Shown: positions 1-5,573, numbered from the stretch's first letter. The stretch is 5,590 nucleotides of DNA from Campylobacteraceae bacterium (GCA_027013265.1 JALUXQ010000233.1:1-5590), one strand, 5' to 3'. Made by a program: numbers and translations. Notes: generated by a model not told the origin, from the sequence alone.

Positions 1-945
1 CTAAAAGAGCCCTATCCTGTGATGGATGTCACATGTATCACCACAAAGAAAAAGCCTATTTTCCAAGCCACTGTTGTAGGGAAACCGCCTTTGGAAGATA
101 AGTATATGGGGTGGGCAACCGAGAGGATATTTTTGCCGCTTTTAAAGACGACTGCACCTGATCTCATCGACTACCGCATGCCTGAAAATGGTGTTTTTCA
201 CAATCTGATACTAGCTAAGATGAAGAGTTGCTATCCAGGGCATGCTAAGCAGTTTATGCATGCTTTTTGGGGAGTAGGGCAGATGAGTTTTGTAAAACAT
301 GCCTTTTTTGTAGATAGTGATGCGCCAGAACTTGAAAATTATGAAGATATAAGTGATTATATATGTGATAGAGTGAGTGTTGAAAACATTCTTATAAGCG
401 AGGGTGTTTGTGATGCACTAGACCATGCTAGTCCAAATGCATGTTATGGTGGAAAACTAGGAGTTGATTGCACAAAAGACAATGTAAGATATCCAAAAAA
501 AGAGATATTGGAAGATAAGGAACTTTTGGATATAATTAGCTCTAAAATTTCGGATATAAAATCTCTTTGCCAATATAAAACTCACACTAAGACCCCTATT
601 TGCGTCTTTGGAGTGAAAAAAGATAGAGGCATAAAGGAGATTTATGAAGATTTAAAAGAGTTTAAAAATCATCTAAAACTTTTGGTTTTTGTCGATATTT
701 ACAAAAATGATATTTCAAATCCATACATGCTCATCTGGAGAGTTGTAAACAATATAGATGCCAAAAGAGATATCTTTTTGGAGACAGAGTATATAGGGAT
801 AGATGCCACAAATAAAACCAAAAAAGATGGTTATGCAAGAGAGTGGCCAGAAGATACTGATTGTGATAAAAAAGTGCTAGAAGATTTGATAAAAAGAGAT
901 TTGATACCAAATAACAAGGAGTTGTTAAAACACTACTATGTCTGA
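1..945 (+). CDS. ubiD: UbiD-family decarboxylase, probably menaquinone pathway (MqnL-like), 5' truncated by window edge
   Basis: The frame is open from base 1, so the gene begins upstream; 314 C-terminal residues are visible, ending at TGA 943-945. UbiD enzymes are cytoplasmic, use prenylated FMN made by a UbiX partner, and decarboxylate aromatic acids. Visible family signatures are the LKEPYPVMDVTCIT block at the very start, GKPPLEDKYMG (visible residues 27-37), the FVKHAFFVDSDAP strand (97-109) and DHASPNACYGGKLGVD (141-156). The catalytic Glu-Arg-Glu residues and most of the cofactor site should lie in the missing N-terminal half. About 150 residues follow the last signature, which fits the long (about 600-residue) UbiD of Campylobacterota better than the roughly 500-residue E. 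coli enzyme. These bacteria make menaquinone by the futalosine route, so the likely job is the late decarboxylation done by MqnL; that substrate is inference. A GTG-ATG pair at 19-24 lies inside the conserved block and is not the true start. The next gene follows after 42 bp on the same strand. Confidence 0.9.
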   Translation, partial: LKEPYPVMDVTCITTKKKPIFQATVVGKPPLEDKYMGWATERIFLPLLKTTAPDLIDYRMPENGVFHNLILAKMKSCYPGHAKQFMHAFWGVGQMSFVKHAFFVDSDAPELENYEDISDYICDRVSVENILISEGVCDALDHASPNACYGGKLGVDCTKDNVRYPKKEILEDKELLDIISSKISDIKSLCQYKTHTKTPICVFGVKKDRGIKEIYEDLKEFKNHLKLLVFVDIYKNDISNPYMLIWRVVNNIDAKRDIFLETEYIGIDATNKTKKDGYAREWPEDTDCDKKVLEDLIKRDLIPNNKELLKHYYV

Positions 946-974
946 ATATTCGCCCTTTGGGCAGTGCCATACCT

Positions 975-990
975 TAGGAGTTAAGAGGTG
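975..990 (+). promoter_or_regulatory. Shine-Dalgarno site and GTG start of the CNNM/CBS gene
   Basis: TAGGAG at 975-980 lies 7 nt before GTG 988. A TAA at 982-984 in the same frame rules out any start further upstream, and the next ATG falls inside the first membrane helix (residue 20), so GTG is the best start. The site lies in the loop between GCAGTG (961-966) and CACTGC (992-997), which could pair across it. Confidence 0.75.
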
Positions 991-2034
991 ACACTGCTAA
1001 TAATATACTTTTCTCTAGCAGTTGGAGTTTCATTTTTGTGTTCAATGCTTGAGTCTATACTTCTGTCTTTGAACATGTCTTATATAAATGTTGTAAAAAA
1101 ATCAAATCCAAATATCGGCAAGTCTTTGAAAAAGTTAAAAAAAGAGCTAAATACCTCACTAGCATCTATACTTATACTAAATACAATTGCAAATACTCTT
1201 GGAGCTGCAGGAGTTGGTGCTCAAGCTAGTTATATTTTTGGCAACCAATACATGTTTTATGTCTCATCTGTGCTAACTTTGGTTATACTTTTTGTATCCG
1301 AAATAATACCAAAAACCATAGGAGCAATGTACTACAAAACATTAGCACCTATGGCTTCGTATATTATAAACTTTTTTATATTTATCACCTATCCGCTAAT
1401 CATCATATCTCTGTTTATCACCAAAAAAATCGCAAAAGATGAAAATGCAAACATGATAACAAGAGAAGAGTTGCTTGAAAGTACACTGATAAGTGAAAAT
1501 GAGGGTGTTATAGATGAAAAAGAGTCTGATTATATAGAAAATATCTTGAGCCTAAACAAGAGCAAGGTTTACGAGATATTGACACCAAGAAGCGTTATAT
1601 TTGCATTAAAAAAAAACATATCTATCAAAGAAATTATAGATAGACCTGGGATTAGAAAATTTTCTAGAATTCCACTGTATGATGGAACTATTGACAATAT
1701 CGTAGGCGTGGTTTTGAGTAAGCAGGTGTTTGAAGAAGCTATAAATACTCAAGAGACAAAGTTAGAAAAGTTGATGCAACCTATCTTTGCTATAAATGAA
1801 AATATCCCAGTCTCTTATACGCTTGACCTCTTCATAAAAAGAAAAGAGCACATCTTTTTAGTAACAGATAGTTATGGTCAGACAGAAGGAATTGTTACTC
1901 TTGAGGATTGTATAGAGACTCTGTTGGGCGTAGAGATTATGGATGAACTTGATACCACAGAAGATATGCAAAAATTAGCACGAGATAGAATGAAAAATAG
2001 GAAAAGAAGAAAAAGAAATAGATTTGAAAAATAG
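988..2034 (+). CDS. CNNM (DUF21) transmembrane protein with CBS pair, putative Mg2+/Co2+ homeostasis
   Basis: This 348-residue inner-membrane protein has the CNNM/CorB-HlyC layout. The N-terminal DUF21 part has hydrophobic segments at about residues 3-28, 57-80, 88-110 and 120-146. Family-like motifs there are SMLESILLSL near 19-28, ILNTIANTLG near 63-72 and SEIIPKTIG at 104-112. An acidic linker (about 155-190, with EGVIDEKESDYIENIL) leads into two CBS motifs, at about 194-250 and 260-315, ending in the typical GIVTLEDCIETLLG. CBS pairs usually bind adenine nucleotides such as Mg-ATP. Relatives are linked to Mg2+ or Co2+ export; the older name haemolysin is not a functional assignment. The C-terminal CorC_HlyC domain found in many relatives is absent. 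The protein instead ends in a strongly basic tail (about 333-348, rich in Arg and Lys). It probably shares a transcript with the upstream ubiD gene. Family confidence is high; the transported ion is unknown. Confidence 0.88.
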   Translation: MTLLIIYFSLAVGVSFLCSMLESILLSLNMSYINVVKKSNPNIGKSLKKLKKELNTSLASILILNTIANTLGAAGVGAQASYIFGNQYMFYVSSVLTLVILFVSEIIPKTIGAMYYKTLAPMASYIINFFIFITYPLIIISLFITKKIAKDENANMITREELLESTLISENEGVIDEKESDYIENILSLNKSKVYEILTPRSVIFALKKNISIKEIIDRPGIRKFSRIPLYDGTIDNIVGVVLSKQVFEEAINTQETKLEKLMQPIFAINENIPVSYTLDLFIKRKEHIFLVTDSYGQTEGIVTLEDCIETLLGVEIMDELDTTEDMQKLARDRMKNRKRRKRNRFEK

Positions 2035-2040
2035 CTATAC

Positions 2041-2069
2041 TTTACAAATAAAGTTATTTTATGTATAAT
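2041..2069 (+). promoter_or_regulatory. Sigma-70 type promoter for the HTH-like gene, with palindromic spacer
   Basis: TTTACA (2041-2046, five of six matches to the -35 consensus) is followed after exactly 17 bp by a perfect TATAAT (2064-2069). Transcription would start near 2076 and give a leader of about 35 nt before TTG 2111. Overlapping the last base of the -35 and filling most of the spacer is a perfect 6-2-6 inverted repeat, AAATAA-AG-TTATTT (2046-2059). It could be an operator, although such AT-rich palindromes also arise by chance. Confidence 0.75.
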
Positions 2070-2100
2070 TCTTTTTATGTTTGTTGTGTATCCCGACTTT

Positions 2101-2105
2101 AGGAG
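2101..2105 (+). promoter_or_regulatory. Ribosome binding site that sets a TTG start at 2111
   Basis: AGGAG, within TTTAGGAG, lies 5 nt before TTG 2111-2113. The other in-frame starts, TTG 2081 and 2084, have no Shine-Dalgarno sequence and sit only about 5-8 nt after the predicted transcription start, so this site decides the start codon. Confidence 0.75.
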
Positions 2106-2110
2106 TAGTT

Positions 2111-2710
2111 TTGAGATTTTCTTATAAGCCGATTGTTGAGCGTTTTAAAATACCTCGCCCAACCCTTATAGAGTGGAAAAAAAGAGTTTTGACAGACCCC
2201 AAGAATTGGCGTGTTGAACATCTAGAGTATCTGCAAAACCAAGTTCAACTTGAGAATCAAACGATAGTAGAGTTGTCAAACATGGGTATAAACTGTGAAG
2301 AAATTTTTATCTTTTCAATTTGTATCTATCTTGAAGGAAAAAGTAAATTTATGCCACTAGGGGAGTTGAAAAAACTACTAAAAGATTTCGCTTATACAGA
2401 ACAAAACTCAGTAGAATTTAGACATGATTTTGCAAAAGATATTTGGAAGATAGAGCTAGATGATGGAAGCAAAAGGTTTATAGCTGACTATAAAAGGCTT
2501 TATGATTTGCTCGATTCCATGACATCTTTTCAATATTTTGTACTGTTTATGCTCGTGAGTAATTTTGTGCAAAACATAAAGAAAAAGATAGATTTAGGAG
2601 AAAGATGTGGAATTATAGGTAAAACTTGGCAGGAACTACACTCTTTACAAAAGGAATTTTCTAAAAAATCCATCAAATCAAAATTTTCAAAGATTTTAGT
2701 TCACAGTTAA
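2111..2710 (+). CDS. Uncharacterised protein with HTH-like N-terminus
   Basis: Started at TTG 2111, this encodes 199 soluble residues with no signal peptide or clear membrane helix. I do not recognise a named family. Residues 5-26 (YKPIVERFKIPRPTLIEWKK and the following two residues) look like a helix-turn-helix: a short helix, a turn at Lys-Ile-Pro, then a recognition-type helix with PTLIEW, as in regulators and transposase N-termini. The segment NWRVEHLEYL (32-41) follows. The rest is mostly helical and rich in Lys and Glu, with a hydrophobic stretch around residues 138-155 (SFQYFVLFMLVSNFVQ) that suggests a buried core or an interaction surface, and a basic C-terminus. An in-frame extension to TTG 2081 adds ten residues but is poorly supported. 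The gene has its own strong promoter and ends 10 bp from the convergent cyclase gene. A DNA-binding or adaptor role is inference only; the reading frame itself is convincing. Confidence 0.75.
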   Translation: MRFSYKPIVERFKIPRPTLIEWKKRVLTDPKNWRVEHLEYLQNQVQLENQTIVELSNMGINCEEIFIFSICIYLEGKSKFMPLGELKKLLKDFAYTEQNSVEFRHDFAKDIWKIELDDGSKRFIADYKRLYDLLDSMTSFQYFVLFMLVSNFVQNIKKKIDLGERCGIIGKTWQELHSLQKEFSKKSIKSKFSKILVHS

Positions 2711-2720
2711 CTTGATTTTG

Positions 2721-4532
2721 CTATCTTCCTACTACAACTCTATTTCTTCCCTCCTTCTTGGCCATATAGAGTGCCTTGTCTAATCTTTTATATAGTTGCT
2801 CTTTGGTTTCACCTTGTATGTACTGAACTACTCCAAAACTTATAGTGATAGGAATTATCTCCTTACTTTGTTCTACTGTTTTTCTCAGCTTTTCAGCTAA
2901 CTTTATGGCATTTTCAAGTCTTAGATGAGGAAGTACGATTATAAACTCTTCGCCGCCGACTCTACAAAACTGATCCTCTTCTCGAATCAAAAGTGCGATT
3001 AGTTTACAATAAGACATAAGAATTTCATCTCCAACATCATGTCCATACTTGTCATTTATATTTTTAAAGTGATCGATATCAAACATTATTACAGATAGAG
3101 GCACTGAGTGTCGTTTAGCCCTATTCATCTCTTTGCTTATCGTAGTCTCATAAAATCTTCGATTTTTTATTTTTGTCAGTGGGTCTGTTATGGTTAAAAG
3201 TTCAAGCTCTTTTTTATATACCTCCTGCTTAGTTATATCTGTAAGTACGATACAGTACTCATTAGTGGAGTCATCAATCAAAGACGCACCAATTAGAAAA
3301 TAGTAATCTCTACCAAAGTAGTGTATTTTTGCTTTATGCTCTTTGTCATGGTTTTCTAGTATATATTTTAGCCAAGTTATTTCTCCTATTTTCTTTTGCA
3401 GATAACCATCCTCTTCTACAAAAAAGTCACATATACATTCATTTTCTGCCAAAAAATCATCTATTGTTGAGTATCTACTAAATACTTTAAAGAATGCTTT
3501 GTTTGCATCTGTGGTCTTTATCATATTGTTTGTTATCATAATGTTTGTTGAAGAGTCTATAATGTTTCTATAATGTTCTTTTTGTCTTTTTAGTATAAAT
3601 AAAAATAGTATAACACCAGCTACAATAAGAGATAAAAATATAATTAAAATTATAGAGACAAGCTTAAAAACAAATAGATCGAAGTTTCCATTTTGTATGC
3701 CACTTGGCTTTTTAAACATAATATAATAGCCTATAATTTTTGAGTTGATATTTTTTATGGGATAAGAGACAATCAAATAACCATTTTCTACCTTATATGA
3801 GTCGTTAAAGTAGTTTTCTACACCATTTTTCTTCAGGTAATTTCTAAATTTCAAAGGGGCATTTATATTTGCTACATAGTACTTGCCTATAGAAAGTTTA
3901 CTAAATGGATATTGAAGTTGTCTTTCGTTTTGTTTTATCGCTACTACGACAGAGTTTATTCCACTATTTTTTAAATTATCTGCTATGGAGTTAAAATGAG
4001 ATATAATCTCTACAATTCCCACAAAACTTTTATCTTTGTATATAGGCATAATTGTTTTGAAAGATAGGTCAAATTTTCCTATGCTTATAGAAAAACCAGA
4101 TTTTTTATATTTGAAAATTTTATCTAGATCTTTTCTAAATCCCCTGAGATTGTCATATCTTTTTGCTGTCCAGCTTCTATATATAGATATGCCATCTTTG
4201 TTTATTATTTGTATCCAAGCATTTTTATATGCCTTGCTTTTTTTTAATTTTTGAATGAGTTTACCATAGTAGTCTAAAGGGACATCTTTATCTATCACTT
4301 TTTGTGCCAATCCAGGAACGCTTACTAAACCTATAGCTATATCTGTAGTGGACTCCTTTTTTCTAGAGATTTCATTAAACAGCTTACCCTTTAGGTTTAT
4401 TGATTGCAATTTGTAATTCTCATTAAGTATATTTCTCTTCTTTAAATCTATATACCTGATAGTAGCAAAACCTCCCATGAGTAACATAAAAATAATAACT
4501 ACTATAACAGTAAAGGTTTTATAAGCTTTCAT
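2721..4532 (-). CDS. Membrane diguanylate cyclase: extracytoplasmic Cache-like sensor, PAS, GGDEF
   Basis: This complete 603-residue protein should make c-di-GMP from two GTP in response to an extracytoplasmic signal. Order of parts: membrane helix at about 7-28; periplasmic sensor at about 29-287, which looks like a Cache domain (IQIINKDGISIYRSW at 107-121 and PIYKDKSFVGIVEII at 163-177); second helix at about 288-314; PAS domain at about 320-437, ending in VLTDITKQ; GGDEF domain at about 444-601. The catalytic domain looks active. GGEEF is at 526-530; D485 and E528 match the metal ligands of PleD, and N493 and D502 match its GTP-binding residues. The allosteric I-site RxxD is intact (R517, D520) with the same spacing as PleD, so product inhibition is expected. 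The PAS domain has a Cys-Ile-Cys (366-368) loop. The ATG has no Shine-Dalgarno sequence and lies 7 nt after a TATAAT box, which suggests a leaderless message. The ligand is unknown, and no EAL or HD-GYP partner is visible. Confidence 0.93.
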   Translation of the reverse strand: MKAYKTFTVIVVIIFMLLMGGFATIRYIDLKKRNILNENYKLQSINLKGKLFNEISRKKESTTDIAIGLVSVPGLAQKVIDKDVPLDYYGKLIQKLKKSKAYKNAWIQIINKDGISIYRSWTAKRYDNLRGFRKDLDKIFKYKKSGFSISIGKFDLSFKTIMPIYKDKSFVGIVEIISHFNSIADNLKNSGINSVVVAIKQNERQLQYPFSKLSIGKYYVANINAPLKFRNYLKKNGVENYFNDSYKVENGYLIVSYPIKNINSKIIGYYIMFKKPSGIQNGNFDLFVFKLVSIILIIFLSLIVAGVILFLFILKRQKEHYRNIIDSSTNIMITNNMIKTTDANKAFFKVFSRYSTIDDFLAENECICDFFVEEDGYLQKKIGEITWLKYILENHDKEHKAKIHYFGRDYYFLIGASLIDDSTNEYCIVLTDITKQEVYKKELELLTITDPLTKIKNRRFYETTISKEMNRAKRHSVPLSVIMFDIDHFKNINDKYGHDVGDEILMSYCKLIALLIREEDQFCRVGGEEFIIVLPHLRLENAIKLAEKLRKTVEQSKEIIPITISFGVVQYIQGETKEQLYKRLDKALYMAKKEGRNRVVVGR

Positions 4533-4539
4533 GGTCGGT

Positions 4540-4545
4540 ATTATA
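4540..4545 (-). promoter_or_regulatory. -10 box of the diguanylate cyclase gene, leaderless-type
   Basis: Read on the minus strand this is a perfect TATAAT, followed by seven bases (ACCGACC) and then the ATG at 4532-4530. Normal -10 to start spacing puts transcription initiation at 4533 or 4532, at or next to the A of the start codon. I see no good -35 element, which is common for promoters in this phylum. There is no Shine-Dalgarno sequence before the ATG. Confidence 0.6.
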
Positions 4546-4570
4546 TCATAAAATTTAAATAGTTATAGTT

Positions 4571-4640
4571 AGAGCACGCAAGCTCCTCTTCTCGGATCCG
4601 CTCCTCCTTGCAGGTCTCCTGTTGTGGCTTGGACTCCGCC
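4571..4640. other. GC-rich patch, candidate structured RNA or foreign remnant
   Basis: I count 43 G+C in these 70 bases (about 61%), against roughly a third elsewhere. The plus strand is rich in C and T, with repeated CTCCTC/CTCCTCC runs around a CGGATCCG palindrome (4593-4600). Short pairings are possible: GCAAG 4578-4582 with CTTGC 4607-4611, and the hairpin CAGG-TCT-CCTG at 4611-4621. GCAAGC 4578-4583 can alternatively pair with GCTTGC 4672-4677 and enclose the whole element. A plus-strand TATAGT (4564-4569) could act as a -10 for a transcript starting near 4576. In AT-rich genomes, GC-rich islands often mark structured RNAs, but I recognise no known RNA family and the strand is unresolved. 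A transferred fragment or dispersed repeat is equally possible. Confidence 0.35.
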
Positions 4641-4649
4641 TTAAGACAT

Positions 4650-4666
4650 CAAACTCTTTTAGTTTG
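4650..4666. repeat. Perfect 6-bp stem hairpin
   Basis: CAAACT (4650-4655) and AGTTTG (4661-4666) are perfect inverted arms around a 5-nt loop, CTTTT. No T-run follows on either strand, so it does not look like a standard intrinsic terminator. It lies just beside the GC-rich patch and may be part of the same folded element. Confidence 0.4.
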
Positions 4667-4752
4667 TAAGTGCTTGCCATATCTTTTAACTTCACATGTA
4701 AAGGTGGCTCAGTTATGCTTATATGAGTTGTGTGACCCCACATATTTAGTCG

Positions 4753-4925
4753 TTACTTGAATTTGTCTTTAAAACTATTTAGCAATTTGTTATCTTTTAG
4801 TATATCTTGCAGTCCGTTTTTATCTAAAAACTCATCTATATGTTCTTTTCTAAACTCTCTTTATTCTGAAGTCTATCTTCTGGTTCAGCACCGAGCGTGT
4901 AGCCTGTTTTTGTCTTTCTAAGCAT
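4753..4925 (-). pseudogene. Frameshifted remnant of a small gene of unknown function
   Basis: Two adjacent minus-strand frames join into one sensible protein end. The first runs from ATG 4925 through TKTGYTLGAEPEDRLQNK and then reaches a stop at 4838-4836. The second, from 4860, reads REFRKEHIDEFLDKNG and then LQDILKDNKLLNSFKDKFK, ending at TAA 4755-4753; it is preceded directly by an in-frame stop. Adding one A to the A-run at 4860-4862 joins them as Q-N-K-R-E-F, so a single homopolymer deletion explains the break. The joined product would have about 58 residues, hydrophilic and probably helical at its end. Further upstream another frame reads GLIIKFDA (4944-4921) before a stop, hinting that the original gene was longer and has a second lesion. 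I cannot name the family. A sequencing or assembly error is the alternative to true decay. Confidence 0.5.
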
Positions 4926-5025
4926 CAAACTTTATGATGAGACCTTTATAAAATTTTTACTATGTGCCAATTTATTATATTACTGATAAAAAGCGGGTTT
5001 TTGGAAAATTTTATTTATTAAATGA

Positions 5026-5031
5026 TATGAT
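5026..5031 (+). promoter_or_regulatory. -10 box of the SixA-like gene, leaderless-type
   Basis: TATGAT (five of six matches to consensus) ends 6 nt before ATG 5038, which puts the expected transcription start on the A of the start codon. No Shine-Dalgarno sequence is present, and TTGGAA at 5001-5006 is too far away (19 bp) to be a convincing -35. The surrounding bases closely resemble those before the cyclase gene. Confidence 0.5.
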
Positions 5032-5037
5032 GTCGGC

Positions 5038-5532
5038 ATGAAAAAGATATATCTGATAAGACACGCAAAATCTAGCCAGAAAGTGGCTTGTGGTGATTTT
5101 GATAGACCTCTAAACAAAAGAGGTAAGGGTGATTTAGAATTTATGGCAAATAGGCTAAAGCACTTTGGTATCATGCCGGACTTAATAGTTTCAAGCCCAG
5201 CAAAAAGGGCAAAAACAACAGCAAAAGGGATAGCTGACATAATAGGCTATGAAAAGTCTAAGATAAGCTATCAGGACTCTTTGTATGAAAGTTCATACCA
5301 AACATATAGATATATTCTTGATTCAATAAGTGATAAATTAGACTCTATCTTCATAATAGCCCACAATCCCACCATAACTGAAGTCGGAGAGATTTTAAGT
5401 GGCGCAATCCTAACAAACATGCCGACTTGCTCCATAGTCTGTATAGAGTTTGAAACAACTTGTTTCAAAGAGATAAGAGAGAACAGTGGTAAAATCCTAT
5501 TTTTTGATTATCCTAAAAAACATGATATATAA
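5038..5532 (+). CDS. sixA: SixA-like phosphohistidine phosphatase, histidine phosphatase superfamily
   Basis: This 164-residue cytoplasmic protein is the usual length for SixA, which removes phosphate from phosphohistidine on histidine-containing phosphotransfer or PTS-type proteins. The start is secure because MKKIYLIRHAKSS is the expected family beginning. The catalytic set is complete: R8 and nucleophile H9 in the RHAKS motif (the SixA variant of RHG), R57 in SSPAKRAKTTA (52-62), E84 in LYE as the likely acid, and H109 in IIAHNPTITE (106-115). DFDRPLNKRG (20-29) is also typical of SixA. The C-terminal third has four cysteines (131, 135, 142 and C18 outside it at the N-terminus) with no clear metal pattern. 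The gene has its own -10 box, with no Shine-Dalgarno sequence, and appears to be transcribed alone. Its phosphoprotein target is not encoded in the window, so the substrate is inferred from the family only. Confidence 0.92.
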   Translation: MKKIYLIRHAKSSQKVACGDFDRPLNKRGKGDLEFMANRLKHFGIMPDLIVSSPAKRAKTTAKGIADIIGYEKSKISYQDSLYESSYQTYRYILDSISDKLDSIFIIAHNPTITEVGEILSGAILTNMPTCSIVCIEFETTCFKEIRENSGKILFFDYPKKHDI

Positions 5533-5553
5533 AACCAGACAAATATTAAAAGT

Positions 5554-5573
5554 TTGGAAAGTATAGTTTCCAA
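5554..5573. terminator. 7-bp stem hairpin after sixA, possible terminator
   Basis: TTGGAAA (5554-5560) and TTTCCAA (5567-5573) form a perfect 7-bp stem with a 6-nt loop, 21 bp after the sixA stop codon. On the plus strand no T-run follows, so it would be weak for sixA. Read on the minus strand it is followed by ACTTTTAATATTT, a more terminator-like tail, so it may instead end a convergent gene lying beyond the window, or work in both directions. Confidence 0.45.

Larger units (their letters stand above)
4533..5037. other. 505-bp gene-free interval between divergent cyclase and phosphatase genes
   Basis: No intact coding sequence is supported here, in a window where other gaps are 10 to about 75 bp. 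From left to right it holds the cyclase promoter, a GC-rich patch (about 4571-4640), a small hairpin (4650-4666), AT-rich DNA with no clear signal (about 4680-4750), a frameshifted minus-strand gene remnant (4753 to about 4944) and the phosphatase promoter next to 5038. An open minus-strand frame at 4555-4743 exists, but its second half reads through the GC-rich patch with Arg- and Ser-rich low-quality sequence, and it has no ribosome site. The length, decay and odd composition suggest an old insertion or deletion site, or an unrecognised RNA gene. Confidence 0.6.

Noticed and set aside
731..970. Minus-strand open frame opposite the end of ubiD
   Set aside because: It is a shadow of the well-supported plus-strand UbiD frame, with no ribosome site and a Leu/His-rich composition.
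2077..2127. Possible 16-codon leader peptide starting at ATG 2077, overlapping the TTG start at 2111
   Set aside because: It has no ribosome site, no run of regulatory codons and no attenuator structure; it starts at the predicted first base of the transcript and is probably chance.
2668..2720. Possible bidirectional terminator between the convergent genes (AAATCAA with TTGATTT)
   Set aside because: The arms are AT-only apart from one C/G pair, the loop is about 35 nt, and most of it lies in coding sequence; too weak to call.
4036..4254. Plus-strand open frame inside the diguanylate cyclase
   Set aside because: It lies wholly opposite the Cache-sensor coding region; its hydrophobic composition is what the complement of that region gives.
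4555..4743. Minus-strand open frame of 62 codons in the gene-free interval
   Set aside because: It has no Shine-Dalgarno sequence, the second half reads through the GC-rich patch as low-quality Arg/Ser-rich sequence, and no motif is recognisable. A different frame through the patch (ETCKEERIREEELACSNYNY) looks more protein-like but has no start codon and a stop directly upstream.
4988..5002. AAAAA-GCGGG-TTTTT upstream of sixA as a terminator or operator
   Set aside because: A stem of five A-T pairs is not stable, and no gene needing a terminator ends just before it.
4533..5037. tRNA, CRISPR array, insertion sequence ends or attachment site in the long gap
   Set aside because: I found no cloverleaf, regularly spaced repeats, transposase-like reading frame, paired terminal inverted repeats or target duplications by eye.
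4980..5468. Two minus-strand open frames opposite sixA (4980-5240 and 5271-5468)
   Set aside because: Both overlap the conserved SixA coding sequence on the other strand and show no domain or ribosome site.
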